From: Vagococcus teuberi
GTDB lineage: Bacteria; Bacillota; Bacilli; Lactobacillales; Vagococcaceae
Reading direction: 5' to 3'
Assembly (NCBI RefSeq): GCF_001870205.1
Contig: NZ_CP017267.1
Span: 670,501-734,500 of the forward strand
DNA length: 64,000 nt
The notes below the pieces were generated by a model. That model had not been told where the DNA came from. It did not search any database and worked only from the letters and a program-made list of their open reading frames with translations. The stretch's first letter is position 1. Every line of letters starts with the position of its first letter. Shown here one piece after another: positions 54,840 to 64,000 of this stretch. Position numbers and translations under genes: made by a program.

Positions 54840-55673
54840 TTATAATGTTGTTAACCAGTAAATGAGAATGATGGTACCAAGAATGATTCTGTACCAACCG
54901 AATACTTTGAAATCGTGTTTTTTGATATAACCCATCAAAAATTTAATAGCTAAAATTGAGACAACAAACGAAACAATCGTTCCGATTGATAGTAAGATGA
55001 TTTCAGGAGAACCGAATGAATTTCCTTTTAACAAGAATTTCAAAATTTTAACACCACTAGCACCAAACATAACAGGAATACCTAAAAAGAAAGTGAATTC
55101 AGCTGCTACATAACGTGAACAGCCAATAATCATTGCCCCAATAATAGTAGCACCTGAGCGAGATGTCCCAGGTATTAATGATAGAACTTGGAATAAACCA
55201 ATAATAAAGGCTGTTTTATAAGTTAGTTGATTTAGAGTTGTTGTAGTTGGCTTCATCGTTTTATTGCGATTTTCGACAATGATGAACAAGACGCCGTAAA
55301 GAATTAACATCATTGCCACAGGAACGAATTTATGAAAATGTTCTTCTAGAAAATCATCAAATAAAATTCCTAAAACACCTGCTGGAATACACGCCACGAC
55401 TACTTTAAACCATAACGACCAAGTCTCTCTTTTCTCGATACCTGATTTATTTCTAGCAAAAGGGTTTAATTTATTAAAATATAAAACCACAACAGCTAGG
55501 ATGGCACCTAATTGAATGACAACATTAAACATTTCTTTAAAATCACTTGAAGCATCTAGTTTAATAAATTGATCCACTAGAATAAGATGACCTGTACTAC
55601 TAATAGGTAGCCATTCTGTAATCCCTTCAACAATCCCTAAAAAGATTACTTTTAATATGTTATAAAAATCCAT
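54840..55673 (-). CDS. uppP: Undecaprenyl-diphosphatase (BacA family)
   Basis: UppP recycles the lipid carrier by removing a phosphate from undecaprenyl diphosphate outside the membrane; it confers bacitracin resistance when abundant. The 277-residue protein has about eight membrane segments. Motifs: [17 protein letters not shown] near the start and [10 protein letters not shown] in the second half carry the catalytic residues. ATG 55673 is chosen because AAGGGGA lies eight bases upstream and the longer frame lacks a ribosome site. It completes a set with uppS and cdsA at the right end of the window. Confidence 0.95.
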   Translation of the reverse strand: MDFYNILKVIFLGIVEGITEWLPISSTGHLILVDQFIKLDASSDFKEMFNVVIQLGAILAVVVLYFNKLNPFARNKSGIEKRETWSLWFKVVVACIPAGVLGILFDDFLEEHFHKFVPVAMMLILYGVLFIIVENRNKTMKPTTTTLNQLTYKTAFIIGLFQVLSLIPGTSRSGATIIGAMIIGCSRYVAAEFTFFLGIPVMFGASGVKILKFLLKGNSFGSPEIILLSIGTIVSFVVSILAIKFLMGYIKKHDFKVFGWYRIILGTIILIYWLTTL

Positions 55674-55749
55674 TATTAATTCCCCTTTTTTCCTTTTTAT
55701 CACAATTAAGTATACATTATCTTTTTTTAAAACCAAATCTTTTTTTGGA

Positions 55750-55790
55750 AATTAAAAAGTACCTAAGATAAGTAGGTATCTATAGGTACT
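55750..55790 (-). terminator. Terminator of the MBL-fold hydrolase gene
   Basis: On the minus strand AGTACCTA-T-AGATA pairs with TATCT-TAGGTACT with one bulge, followed by TTTTTAATTT. Confidence 0.75.
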
Positions 55791-55799
55791 AATATAAAT

Positions 55800-56429
55800 C
55801 TAATTAAAAAATGGATTTTCTTGTTTTTCTCGACCGATGCTTGTGACAGGTCCGTGTCCTGGATAAGCTTTTGTGTCATCGGGTAAGGTAAATAATTCTT
55901 TTTTAATTCCTGATAAAAGAGTTTGAGAATCACCAAAAGGTAAGTCAGTTCGTCCAACACTGCCTCTAAATAACGCGTCACCACAAACTATAAAGTCATC
56001 AAAGATGAAACTAACACTACCAGGTGAGTGTCCAGGAGTTGGAACAACTTTAAAGGTCATATCACCAATTGTATAGTTATCATAGTTTTTTAATTCAAAC
56101 TCAGCTTCCCTAGCGGTTACATCAGCCATATCATCGTGACGACTTAAACCAGATAAGTTTAGTTGTGGATCAGTTAACCATGATTGCTCGATAGGACTGA
56201 TGTAGACAGGGATATTATATCTATCTCTGATTTCGTCAACTGCACCAATATGATCATAGTGAGCATGAGTGATTAAAATAGCTTCAGGTTTAACATCTAA
56301 AGCATCAATTTCAGCTTCTATTTTTTTAGCTTCGTCACCCGGATCAACCACCAGTAACGATTTATCATTATAGATTAAGTAGCAATTTTCTTGAATGGTA
56401 CCTGTTGGAATTTGTTTAATAGTTAACAC
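55800..56429 (-). CDS. Metallo-beta-lactamase-fold hydrolase (glyoxalase II-like, YqgX type)
   Basis: A cytoplasmic binuclear metal hydrolase of about 209 residues. Motifs: ENCYLIYNDKSLLVVDPGDE, LITHAHYDHIGAV (HxHxDH), TPGHSPGSVSF, CGDALFRGSVGRTDLPFGD and YPGHGP. These match the YqgX/GloB-like group that may hydrolyse S-lactoylglutathione-like or bacillithiol thioesters; the substrate is unproven. The start is ambiguous: ATG 56435 nearly touches the ribosome site AGGAGG, whereas the in-frame GTG at 56429 is spaced seven bases from it. I therefore chose the GTG. Confidence 0.88.
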   Translation of the reverse strand: MLTIKQIPTGTIQENCYLIYNDKSLLVVDPGDEAKKIEAEIDALDVKPEAILITHAHYDHIGAVDEIRDRYNIPVYISPIEQSWLTDPQLNLSGLSRHDDMADVTAREAEFELKNYDNYTIGDMTFKVVPTPGHSPGSVSFIFDDFIVCGDALFRGSVGRTDLPFGDSQTLLSGIKKELFTLPDDTKAYPGHGPVTSIGREKQENPFFN

Positions 56430-56551
56430 ATTCATTCCTCCTTTGAGTTTATATGTATTATAACGAAAAAAGATTGATTTCCAAAATATAAAGAATTTTG
56501 TGATACAAAGAAAAATATTGTAAACTAAGTGAGGACAGAAGAGGTGATATA

Positions 56552-57889
56552 ATGGAAAATATAAAAAAACGATTTGAATCATTACAATTTATTCCATTTG
56601 TATTAGTTAATGGGATGAATTTATTTCCAATTTTTATTTTAGTACATGTGTTTTTGCAACATAATAGAGAATTTAGTTATTTGTTGCCATTATTATTTTT
56701 TTATTGTTTTAAGACAACCATTCTTTTTCTAATTAGGTTAAAAACACTCCCAATGAAGAAATTATTACCTGTTTCAATTGTCGTAGGGATTCTCGGTTGT
56801 GTATTTGGTTTATTTATCAATCAGTCAATTATATTTGGTTGGATAGCAGGAAGTTTGTTAGGAATATGTTCAGGATTGTTGTTTCCAAGTTATACCACAG
56901 TGATGTTTCATGAGCGTAGTTTAAATGAGTTTAAAGGGAGTAGTCAGTTATATTCTCTTGGATATGGACTAGTCTTTTCAGCCGCTTTATTTAAACTAAT
57001 TGATGTATCAATGGTAGAAACGTTTTTATTTTTAGGATTAAATTTAATTCTGCTGTATAGTGTGATATCAACTTATCCTGATTATACGATTGATGAGACT
57101 ATTCCATACCCCAATTATTCAACTATTGAAACACTCGTATTATTCTTTGTTGGCTTTTTCACGGTTTTCATTATTAAAGGAGACAAGAAATTAGGAGTTA
57201 CGAATTTTTTAATTAGTTTAATGCTGATCATGCTTGTATTATTGGTCATTTACTTTGTTTACTACAAGAAAATAACAAGACAACGTCAATTCAGACCTTT
57301 GGAGAGTGCTTTAATGATATATAAGGGGATGCTAACGAATTTTATTTTAGTGTTTTGCACATTGTATCAAATGATTAATCATGGTAAATCATCGTTAATG
57401 ATTGTGTATAGTCTATACTTAACGTCTATTATTATCTCTCCAATGATTGGCAAAAAAATTAAAAACAAGCAACACGTCATTGTTTATGGTTTAGTTATTA
57501 GTTTTTTACTACTTTCAACGCATCAATTATTTTATATCGGTGTGTTCACACTAAGTATCACAACTTCAATTTATAATCAACAATTAAACCAAGCTGTTTA
57601 TCAGTATCTTGTATTGCCTCGTGATTTTAGATTGATTGCTAAGTACCGATTAGGAAATATCGGAAGTATCGTTCATCAATTAATTATGATGGCTGTGTTA
57701 CTTATAGTGACGAATACGTCACACAAGGTATCATTGAATAATATTTTACATAGCTATAGTTTTAAAGAAATAGATACTAAAGCAATAGAAGTACTAGATG
57801 TGAGCAAGTACAGTATCTTGTTGATATTTATCGTGATACTCGTTTTCTTATATAGAGGACAAAAAAAAGAAGCAATCTTTTCTAAGTAA
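56552..57889 (+). CDS. Polytopic membrane protein, MFS-like, unrecognised
   Basis: A 445-residue protein with about 12 hydrophobic segments of 18-22 residues and short loops, which fits a Major Facilitator-like fold. I do not recognise the family. Visible traits: LFPSYTTVMFHERSLNEFKG after the fourth segment, a basic loop KKITRQRQFRP in the middle, and LPRDFRLIAKYRLGNIG in the last third (a cytoplasmic loop with charged residues). No standard motif A (GxxxDRxGR) is seen. The start ATG follows GAGGTGAT. It is transcribed divergently from the MBL gene and convergently with the HdeD-like gene. A transport role is an inference. Confidence 0.7.
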   Translation: MENIKKRFESLQFIPFVLVNGMNLFPIFILVHVFLQHNREFSYLLPLLFFYCFKTTILFLIRLKTLPMKKLLPVSIVVGILGCVFGLFINQSIIFGWIAGSLLGICSGLLFPSYTTVMFHERSLNEFKGSSQLYSLGYGLVFSAALFKLIDVSMVETFLFLGLNLILLYSVISTYPDYTIDETIPYPNYSTIETLVLFFVGFFTVFIIKGDKKLGVTNFLISLMLIMLVLLVIYFVYYKKITRQRQFRPLESALMIYKGMLTNFILVFCTLYQMINHGKSSLMIVYSLYLTSIIISPMIGKKIKNKQHVIVYGLVISFLLLSTHQLFYIGVFTLSITTSIYNQQLNQAVYQYLVLPRDFRLIAKYRLGNIGSIVHQLIMMAVLLIVTNTSHKVSLNNILHSYSFKEIDTKAIEVLDVSKYSILLIFIVILVFLYRGQKKEAIFSK

Positions 57890-57908
57890 AAGATTAGCTT
57901 CTTTTTTT
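57861..57908. terminator. Bidirectional terminator, membrane-protein gene / HdeD-like gene
   Basis: AAGAAGC-ATCTTTT pairs with AAAAGAT-GCTTCTT with small bulges, with A and T runs on the outside. It overlaps the 3' ends of both genes. Confidence 0.85.
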
Positions 57909-58463
57909 AAAAACTTGATAATTTTCCCAAAGGAGAACGCCTCCTGAGAGAAGATAATAACAAATAACAAACATCAAGGGATTAATATAGGGGATAAATG
58001 ATTGGAACACTAGTATAATCCCACATAAAATAGCTATTCCTTGAATTATTCTAAATGTTATAAGCAGTTGTCTATGATTGATAAATTCTAATTCTGTTAG
58101 AATAATTTGGGGGATGTAATCCCAAATGAACCAAAAACCACAGATAACACATAGTACATTATTAGTAGCTGAAAAGTTAAAAATGATAAACAATCCAATG
58201 ATGATACTGACTATTCCAGAAAAAAGGTAAAGAATGTGCCATTTTTCTTTGGGTTCTAATCGCGTATTAGTTGAGTAGTAATTGAAATTTAAAAAACCTT
58301 TCAAAATGGCAATTAGACCAATAATAATACTATATTGTTTGATTTGTGAGTCTAGATGGAAGACCATAATAAAACCAAAGATAACCATCAACCCACCCAT
58401 TAAAAATGAATGCCATTCTATTTTCTTTGCATATCGTAAAAGTGTGCTGCTAAGCTGACTCAT
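57894..58463 (-). CDS. HdeD-like (DUF308) membrane protein
   Basis: A 189-residue membrane protein with six hydrophobic segments arranged as three pairs, the pattern of the DUF308/HdeD family. Pairs start near residues 16, 73 and 131. E. coli HdeD supports acid resistance at high density; no role is known for Firmicutes members. GGAGAG precedes the ATG. Confidence 0.75.
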   Translation of the reverse strand: MSQLSSTLLRYAKKIEWHSFLMGGLMVIFGFIMVFHLDSQIKQYSIIIGLIAILKGFLNFNYYSTNTRLEPKEKWHILYLFSGIVSIIIGLFIIFNFSATNNVLCVICGFWFIWDYIPQIILTELEFINHRQLLITFRIIQGIAILCGIILVFQSFIPYINPLMFVICYYLLSGGVLLWENYQVFKKRS

Positions 58464-58537
58464 TTTTGACTCTCCTTTAATCTAATCGAACTTTTCTATT
58501 CTACCACGAAATGACGTGGCTGAGTAGATAAAAAAGA

Positions 58538-59158
58538 TTAAAGAACGTGAGTTAAATCATTGTATCGTGTGACAGAAAAATCTTCAGCATTATCAGTTTC
58601 AATAATAGAAATACTAGTATTACCTAATAATTCACCTTCTCTAATTTTGCTTAAATCTAGGCCTTGAAAATGTTTCAATAGAGTTTGTAGTGTTAAACCA
58701 TGAGAAACAACTAAGATAGTATCATTCGGGTGTTTTTGTGCATAGTCTCTAAATACATTTTTTGTTCGAGTTAATAAAGTATTAAAATCCTCTCCACCAA
58801 ATTCACTTGGGTCATATAAATGAGGCCGATGTTTTAGATGCTCAAATTGAGTTTGTCCATCATAATTTTTTTCTAGTGTGCCATCCCATGAACCAAACTC
58901 CATTTCACGAATATTAGGTTCTATGACTTTTTCAGGGCTTGAAGGGTGAACTGAAAGAAATGCTTCAGCAGTATCTTGTGCTCGTTTTTGCGGTGAAATA
59001 ATGACGCGATCAAACGAAACATCTTTCAAATATTCACCCGCTTTTTTAGCGGTTTTAATTCCCTCATCTAGTAAAGGTGAATCAACAAGACCTCCTTGAA
59101 AAATACCTGCTTGATTAAATTCTGTTTTTCCATGTCTCATACAGTAAAATGTCGTCAT
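58538..59158 (-). CDS. Histidine phosphatase (phosphoglycerate mutase-like)
   Basis: A cytoplasmic enzyme of 206 residues. The phosphate-accepting His lies in CMRHGKTEFNQAG; further contacts are IISPQKRAQDTAE, the acidic REMEFGSWDG and the second His in VVSHGLTLQTLL. It could be a cofactor-dependent mutase-like phosphatase with broad specificity; substrates cannot be assigned. ATG 59158 follows GGGAGG. Confidence 0.92.
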   Translation of the reverse strand: MTTFYCMRHGKTEFNQAGIFQGGLVDSPLLDEGIKTAKKAGEYLKDVSFDRVIISPQKRAQDTAEAFLSVHPSSPEKVIEPNIREMEFGSWDGTLEKNYDGQTQFEHLKHRPHLYDPSEFGGEDFNTLLTRTKNVFRDYAQKHPNDTILVVSHGLTLQTLLKHFQGLDLSKIREGELLGNTSISIIETDNAEDFSVTRYNDLTHVL

Positions 59159-59248
59159 AAAGTAAAAATCCTCCCTTATCATATTAAGTTTAGTATACAA
59201 TAAAATGAATAAGTAGTAAAAAAGAGGATAGTAATCAGTGAAAAAAGT

Positions 59249-59277
59249 TTGATTTTCTTATTTAGCTGTTATATACT
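59249..59277 (+). promoter_or_regulatory. rpsB promoter
   Basis: TTGATT (59249-59254), 17 bases, TATACT (59272-59277), giving a leader of about 135 nt. Confidence 0.65.
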
Positions 59278-59283
59278 AACAAA

Positions 59284-59400
59284 GGTGCTACAGTAAAAGT
59301 AGTATCAAATCCACATTTTCAGTTGATTTTTTGTGAGGTGCTTAATTACTTTAAGTCCACAAAGAAAGTGATGCTGTTAAGAGGGAAAAATAAAAACCAC
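59284..59400 (+). promoter_or_regulatory. rpsB mRNA leader
   Basis: A leader of roughly 135 nt precedes rpsB, much longer than the local norm. Several short complementary stretches exist (CCACA with TGTG, CTTT with AAAG), but I could not fix one fold. S2 autoregulation is known in other bacteria; here it is only a suggestion. Confidence 0.35.
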
Positions 59401-59417
59401 ATTGGAGGAAACACAAA

Positions 59418-60203
59418 ATGGCAGTAATCAGTATGAAACAGTTACTAGAAGCTGGTGTACACTTCGGTCACCAAACTCGTCGCTGGAACCCAAAAATGAA
59501 GAAATATATCTTCACAGAAAGAAATGGTATTTATATCATTGACTTACAAAAAACAGTTCGCTTAGTAGATGACGCTTATAACTACATGAGAAATGTCGCT
59601 GAAGAAGGCGGAATTGCTTTATTTGTAGGAACTAAAAAACAAGCTCAAGAAGCAATCAAAGACGAAGCAATTCGTTCAGGACAATACTATGTTAACCATC
59701 GTTGGTTGGGTGGAACATTAACTAACTGGGATACAATCCAAAAACGTATCGCTCGTTTGAAACAAATCACAACTATGGAAGAAGACGGTGTATTTGAAGT
59801 CTTACCTAAAAAAGAAGTTGCTGGTTTAATGAAAGAACGTGAAAGATTAGAAAAATTCTTAGGCGGTATCGCTGATATGCCAAGAATTCCTGATGTTATG
59901 TTTATTGTTGACCCACGTAAAGAACGTATTGCGGTTCAAGAAGCTCATAAATTAAATATTCCAATCGTAGCTATGGTTGATACTAACTGTGATCCAGATG
60001 AGATTGATGTTGTTATCCCATCTAACGATGATGCTATTCGTGCGGTTAAATTAATTTCTGGAAAAATGGCTGACGCATTCATTGAAGGTCGTCAAGGTGA
60101 AGATGAAATCGTAGAAGAAGTATTTACAGAAGAAGTTGTTTCTGAAGAAGCTCCTTCAATCGAAGAAATCGTTGAAGTTGTTGAAGGAAGTAACGCTGAA
60201 TAA
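59418..60203 (+). CDS. rpsB: 30S ribosomal protein S2
   Basis: S2 joins late to the 30S subunit and helps bind S1. The 261-residue protein has the usual [22 protein letters not shown] opening (in two parts), [30 protein letters not shown], and an acidic C-terminal tail ([16 protein letters not shown]). TTGGAGG precedes the ATG. It heads the rpsB-tsf-pyrH-frr run found throughout Firmicutes. Confidence 0.98.
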   Translation: MAVISMKQLLEAGVHFGHQTRRWNPKMKKYIFTERNGIYIIDLQKTVRLVDDAYNYMRNVAEEGGIALFVGTKKQAQEAIKDEAIRSGQYYVNHRWLGGTLTNWDTIQKRIARLKQITTMEEDGVFEVLPKKEVAGLMKERERLEKFLGGIADMPRIPDVMFIVDPRKERIAVQEAHKLNIPIVAMVDTNCDPDEIDVVIPSNDDAIRAVKLISGKMADAFIEGRQGEDEIVEEVFTEEVVSEEAPSIEEIVEVVEGSNAE

Positions 60204-60212
60204 TAAATAAAT

Positions 60213-60290
60213 TGAAGCTGTCTAGGGCTGCTGGCAAAGGTGAACAAAGTAGCCAATGGTTTTGTCATTTGTCTTAGATAGCTTTTTCAT
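60213..60290 (+). promoter_or_regulatory. Structured rpsB-tsf intergenic RNA (attenuator-like)
   Basis: AAGCTGTCTA (60215-60224) pairs with TAGATAGCTT (60275-60284), with one G-T pair. Inside, GGCTGCT pairs with AGTAGCC and AATG with CATT, giving a three-way junction. TTTC follows the outer stem, so partial termination is likely. Confidence 0.6.
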
Positions 60291-60327
60291 TAGAATAAAA
60301 GATTAAACACTTGGGAGGAAACAATAA

Positions 60328-61209
60328 ATGAGTAAAATTAGTGCTTCTATGGTAAAAGAATTACGTGAACGTACAGGTGTCGGTATGATGGATGCTAAAC
60401 GTGCGTTAGTTGAAGTTGAAGGAAAAATGGAAGAAGCTATCGACTTATTAAGAGAAAAAGGAATGGCAAAAGCTGGTAAGAAAAATGACCGTATCGCTGC
60501 TGAAGGTTTAGCAAATGTATACGTTAATGGAAATACAGCTGCTATTGTTGAAGTAAACTCTGAAACAGACTTCGTTGCTAAAAATGAAAAATTCCAAGAT
60601 TTAGTTAAAAATATTGCTAAATTGGTAGCTGAAAACAAACCGGCTAACATGGAAGAGGCTTTAAAAATCAAAACAGAAGCAGGAACAATTGAGTCTGACG
60701 TGATTGAAGCAACTCAAGTTATTGGAGAAAAAATTAGTTTCCGTCGTTTTGAAATTTTAGAAAAAGACGACAACGCTGCATTTGGTGGATACTTACATAT
60801 GGGCGGACGTATTGCTGTATTAACAGTTTTAGAAGGAACTACTGACGAAGCTGTTGCTAAAGACGTTGCTATGCACGTTGCTGCAATTAACCCTCGCTAT
60901 GTATCTAAAGATCAAGTATCTCAAGAAGAGTTAGATCACGAGAAAAAAGTATTAACTGAGCAAGCTTTAAATGAAGGTAAACCAGAAAATATCGTTGAAA
61001 AAATGGTTATTGGCCGTATGAATAAATTCTTAGCTGAAATTTGTTTAGTTGACCAACCATTTGTTAAAGATCCAGATATGACTGTTGAAAAATTTGTTGC
61101 ATCTAAAGGTGGAACAGTGAAAGAATTCGTGCGTTTTGAAGTTGGAGAAGGTATGGAAAAACGCGAAGAAAACTTTGCTGACGAAGTTGCAAGTCAAATG
61201 GGTAAATAG
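60328..61209 (+). CDS. tsf: Elongation factor Ts
   Basis: EF-Ts is the GDP exchange factor of EF-Tu. The 293-residue protein opens [19 protein letters not shown], with [12 protein letters not shown] and the conserved [10 protein letters not shown] core contact. GGGAGG precedes the ATG. It is separated from rpsB by a folded RNA element and ends in its own terminator. Confidence 0.98.
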   Translation: MSKISASMVKELRERTGVGMMDAKRALVEVEGKMEEAIDLLREKGMAKAGKKNDRIAAEGLANVYVNGNTAAIVEVNSETDFVAKNEKFQDLVKNIAKLVAENKPANMEEALKIKTEAGTIESDVIEATQVIGEKISFRRFEILEKDDNAAFGGYLHMGGRIAVLTVLEGTTDEAVAKDVAMHVAAINPRYVSKDQVSQEELDHEKKVLTEQALNEGKPENIVEKMVIGRMNKFLAEICLVDQPFVKDPDMTVEKFVASKGGTVKEFVRFEVGEGMEKREENFADEVASQMGK

Positions 61210-61217
61210 TCAATCAT

Positions 61218-61262
61218 CGGGGAACGCATTTATTGTAGTATAATATATGCGCTCCTTTTTTT
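61218..61262 (+). terminator. tsf terminator
   Basis: GGGGAACGCAT pairs imperfectly with ATGCGCTCC around an AT-rich loop, followed by seven T. Confidence 0.7.
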
Positions 61263-61325
61263 TGAAAAATTTACTGAAAATAATTATTTTTAGTAAAACA
61301 TAAGTATAAAATCGGAGGCATTAAA

Positions 61326-62048
61326 ATGGTAGAACCTAAATATCGCAGAGTATTGCTAAAAGTCAGTGGAGAGGCATTGGCCGGAGAAAAAGGATTTGGA
61401 ATTAACCCATCTGTTGTAAATGGTTTGGTTAAGGAAATCAAAGAAATTCACGCCTTAGGAGTAGAAGTGGCAATAGTTGTTGGTGGCGGAAACATTTGGC
61501 GCGGTAATATTGGTGCTGAGATGGGGATGGAACGTTCTCAAGCAGATTATATGGGAATGCTTGCAACTGTGATGAACGGTTTAGCGCTTCAAGACACGCT
61601 AGAAAATTTAGGTGTACCAACTCGTGTTCAAACATCTATCGAAATGAGACAAATTGCAGAACCTTATATCAGACGTCGTGCAATTCGTCATTTAGAAAAA
61701 CGTCGTGTAGTTATTTTTGCTGGAGGAACGGGTAACCCTTACTTCACAACAGATACTACAGCAGCGCTTAGAGCAGTAGAAATAGGTGCAGATGTTATTT
61801 TAATGGCTAAAAATAATGTAGACGGTGTGTATTCTGCGGATCCTAAACTAGATATGAATGCTACAAAATTTGAAGAATTAACTCATATGGAGGTTATATC
61901 AAAAGGATTATCAGTAATGGATTCGACTGCAAGTAGTTTAAGTATGGATAATGATATACCATTAGTTGTCTTTAATATGAATGAACCGGGAAATATCAAA
62001 CGAGTTTGTTTAGGTGAACAAATCGGAACAACTGTAAGGGGGAAATAA
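61326..62048 (+). CDS. pyrH: Uridylate kinase
   Basis: PyrH phosphorylates UMP to UDP and belongs to the amino-acid kinase fold. The 240-residue protein shows [54 protein letters not shown] (two adjacent parts) and [21 protein letters not shown] precedes the ATG. It lies four bases before frr, the conserved pyrH-frr pair. Confidence 0.98.
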   Translation: MVEPKYRRVLLKVSGEALAGEKGFGINPSVVNGLVKEIKEIHALGVEVAIVVGGGNIWRGNIGAEMGMERSQADYMGMLATVMNGLALQDTLENLGVPTRVQTSIEMRQIAEPYIRRRAIRHLEKRRVVIFAGGTGNPYFTTDTTAALRAVEIGADVILMAKNNVDGVYSADPKLDMNATKFEELTHMEVISKGLSVMDSTASSLSMDNDIPLVVFNMNEPGNIKRVCLGEQIGTTVRGK

Positions 62049-62051
62049 AAA

Positions 62052-62609
62052 ATGAGTCAAGTGATTTTAAATGATGCAAAAGAGAAAATGAAGAAATCTG
62101 AGGAAAGTTTGAGACGCGAATTAGGCCAAATTAGAGCAGGACGAGCTAATGCTAGTTTGCTTGAACGCATCACTGTAGATTACTACGGTGCTCCAACACC
62201 ACTTAATCAATTGTCTTCTATTACAATTCCAGAAGCACGCGTGTTAATGATTACACCGTTTGATAAATCAGCAATGGAAAACATTGAAAAAGCGTTATTA
62301 GCAAGTGATATCGGCATCTCACCAACAAACGATGGAACTGTTATTCGTTTAGTGATTCCTCAATTAACAGAAGAACGTCGTAAAGAAATTGCAAAAGAAG
62401 TAAGTAAACAAGGTGAAAATGCTAAGATTGCTATCCGTAATATCCGTCGAGACGCAATTGATGAATTAAAAAAATTAGAGAAAAATAAAGAAATTTCAGA
62501 AGATGAGTTACGTGGATTAGAAAAAGACGTTCAATCATTAACAGACTCAAGTGTTAAAAATATTGAAGCCATTGTTAGTGATAAAGAAAAAGAAATTTTA
62601 GACGTATAG
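62052..62609 (+). CDS. frr: Ribosome recycling factor
   Basis: RRF splits post-termination ribosomes with EF-G. The 185-residue protein opens with a helical stretch and [18 protein letters not shown], followed by [14 protein letters not shown], then [20 protein letters not shown] and an [20 protein letters not shown] helix (each a known family stretch). AGGGGG lies within the pyrH end. A terminator follows. Confidence 0.98.
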   Translation: MSQVILNDAKEKMKKSEESLRRELGQIRAGRANASLLERITVDYYGAPTPLNQLSSITIPEARVLMITPFDKSAMENIEKALLASDIGISPTNDGTVIRLVIPQLTEERRKEIAKEVSKQGENAKIAIRNIRRDAIDELKKLEKNKEISEDELRGLEKDVQSLTDSSVKNIEAIVSDKEKEILDV

Positions 62610-62617
62610 CCCGTAAG

Positions 62618-62651
62618 AACAAGGTGCGAATAAATTCACACCTTGTTTTTT
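62618..62651 (+). terminator. frr terminator
   Basis: AACAAGGTG pairs with CACCTTGTT across a 13-base loop, followed by a T run. Confidence 0.9.
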
Positions 62652-62768
62652 TATAAATTCTTTTAAAAAAAGTAGGATTATCCTTTTTTTTATAGGTTTT
62701 TCTAGTCCCATTTGCTACAATAAGATGAGTGCATGTTTATGCTCAAGTCTTTAGAGGGGGCTTTTTTT

Positions 62769-63572
62769 ATGTTTAATTTATTTACAAAACAAGCGAAGGA
62801 AAAAATAGGAGAAGAAAATAAAATATCTTTTTCTAAGGATGGAGACATTCCAAGGCATATAGCAATTATTATGGATGGCAATGGGCGATGGGCCCAGGCT
62901 AGACATTTACCACGAATTGCCGGTCACAAAGAAGGCATGAATACTGTCAAAAAAATAACAACCTATGCCAGTAAGCTAGGCGTAAAAGTATTAACACTAT
63001 ATGCTTTTTCAACAGAAAACTGGAAACGACCGTCAAGTGAAGTAGAATTTTTGATGAAGTTACCCGTTGATTTTTTTGATGTGTTTGTACCAGAACTTGT
63101 CAAAGAGAATGTTAAGGTAACGGTTATGGGATACAAAGAGTATTTGCCAAAACACACTCAAAAAGCAGTCGAAAATGCAATTGAACAGACAAAAGATAAC
63201 ACTGGAATGGTCCTTAATTTCGCGTTAAACTATGGTAGTCGAGCTGAGATACTAACTGCTATAAATAAGTTGTTAGAAGAAGTCAAACAAGGAAAAGATA
63301 TTGAAGAAGTCGATGAGGAAATGTTTTCTAATTACTTAATGACAGCTAGTTTACCAAAAAAGATGCAAGACCCAGATTTGTTAATTCGAACAAGTGGGGA
63401 AGAGAGAATCAGTAACTTTTTACTTTGGCAAATTGCTTATAGTGAACTATTCTTTACTGATAGTTATTGGCCTGATTTTAGTTTGGAGAATCTAGAAGAG
63501 GCAATAGGATCCTTCCAACAACGTCAACGTCGTTTTGGAGGATTGAAAACAAAAGGAGATGCAAGTAAATGA
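62769..63572 (+). CDS. uppS: Undecaprenyl diphosphate synthase
   Basis: UppS builds the C55 lipid carrier of wall synthesis by adding eight isopentenyl units to farnesyl diphosphate. The 267-residue protein has IPRHIAIIMDGNGRWAQAR with Asp36, HKEGMNTVKKI, LYAFSTENWKRP, NFALNYGSRAEI and PDLLIRTSGEERISNFLLWQ. The start ATG 62769 follows AGAGGGGG; a longer frame begins at 62733 without support. Its stop overlaps the cdsA start (ATGA). Confidence 0.97.
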   Translation: MFNLFTKQAKEKIGEENKISFSKDGDIPRHIAIIMDGNGRWAQARHLPRIAGHKEGMNTVKKITTYASKLGVKVLTLYAFSTENWKRPSSEVEFLMKLPVDFFDVFVPELVKENVKVTVMGYKEYLPKHTQKAVENAIEQTKDNTGMVLNFALNYGSRAEILTAINKLLEEVKQGKDIEEVDEEMFSNYLMTASLPKKMQDPDLLIRTSGEERISNFLLWQIAYSELFFTDSYWPDFSLENLEEAIGSFQQRQRRFGGLKTKGDASK

Positions 63573-64000
63573 GACAAAGAGTGATTACTGCGGTAGTAGC
63601 ATTGATTTTATTTATTCCATTAATTGTGATTGGACAAATGCCGCTACAAATCGTGATGGCCATGTTAGGTGGAATTGCGGTTTATGAGTTGTTTAGAATG
63701 AAAGGTCTTGAAATCAAGACACCTGAAGGGATACTAGCGATTATTGGGACGATACTTCTTATTTTACCTCGTTCGACTTGGTATGAGTTTTTACCACGTA
63801 CAGTAACTGGAAATACATTATTTTATTTAATTGTGATGGCATTATTAGTATTACCAGTTTTTTCAAAAAATGAATTTACTTTTGATAATGTTGGTTTTCC
63901 TGTATTAGTTAGTCTATATATTGGAACAGGTTTCCAAAACTTCATCTCTGCTAGAGAGACAGGATTACATGTTTTAATGTATGCGTTGTTTATTGTTTGG
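63569..64000 (+). CDS. cdsA: Phosphatidate cytidylyltransferase, N-terminal part (cut by window edge)
   Basis: CdsA makes CDP-diacylglycerol for membrane phospholipids. The 144 codons in the window begin MRQRVITAVVALILFIPLIV and encode several membrane segments, with YELFRMKGL and LPRSTWYEF between them. The signature of the family lies further downstream, outside the window. It starts at ATG 63569, overlapping the uppS stop, and uppS-cdsA is the conserved order, so the call is firm although the gene is partial. Confidence 0.9.
   Translation, partial: MRQRVITAVVALILFIPLIVIGQMPLQIVMAMLGGIAVYELFRMKGLEIKTPEGILAIIGTILLILPRSTWYEFLPRTVTGNTLFYLIVMALLVLPVFSKNEFTFDNVGFPVLVSLYIGTGFQNFISARETGLHVLMYALFIVW

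Overview
The window looks like the chromosome of a low-GC Gram-positive coccus of the order Lactobacillales, most likely Enterococcaceae (Vagococcus or Enterococcus type). The evidence is the strongly AT-biased codon use, the order ylaN-ftsW-pycA-ylbC-ylbF-ylbG-rsmD-coaD-ylbL-comE, the rpsB-tsf-pyrH-frr-uppS-cdsA run, and a D-aspartate ligase plus aspartate racemase pair as used for L-Lys-D-Asp cross-bridges. Genus is an inference, not a proof.

Layout. 1-1.5 kb: 5' end of an M42 peptidase, a small SOS-type membrane protein, lexA and ynzC with LexA boxes. 1.6-3.6 kb: transketolase. 3.7-11 kb: a complete type II-A CRISPR-Cas locus (tracrRNA, cas9, cas1, cas2, csn2, leader, 18 repeats/17 spacers of 30 bp). 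csn2 carries an in-frame stop at codon 75, and the whole locus sits between two near-identical 39-bp terminator copies. 11-15.3 kb: DHA2-type MFS exporter, glutaminase, Mga-like regulator. 15.4-19.3 kb: AsnB-type amidotransferase, D-Asp ligase and aspartate racemase, probably one cell-wall cross-bridge operon. 19.4-27.4 kb: S9 peptidase, birA/bioY with a BirA operator, polysaccharide deacetylase, recJ-apt, P-loop protein. 27.6-33.8 kb: tRNA-Thr, PhnA-like protein, mltG, greA, liaFSR, ktrA, HesB-like protein. 33.8-44.5 kb: DUF1189, sodA, ylaN, ftsW, pycA and the ylb/rsmD/coaD cluster.

44.6-50.9 kb: late competence genes comEA and comEB-comEC, separated by a LexA-boxed YolD/Y-family polymerase cassette, then holA. 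50.9-59.2 kb, mostly minus strand: rpsT, degV, DUF1836, a P1B-4 metal ATPase with PerR/Fur-like boxes, uppP, a metallo-beta-lactamase-fold hydrolase, an unrecognised polytopic membrane protein (plus strand), an HdeD-like protein and a histidine phosphatase. 59.4-64 kb: rpsB, tsf, pyrH, frr, uppS and the start of cdsA.

Themes: (1) an interference-competent-looking Cas9 system whose adaptation module is damaged; (2) a small SOS regulon of lexA, a 62-residue membrane protein and an error-prone polymerase; (3) many envelope genes (uppS, uppP, cdsA, mltG, ftsW, liaFSR, D-Asp cross-bridge). No transposase, integrase, rRNA or phage gene was seen.
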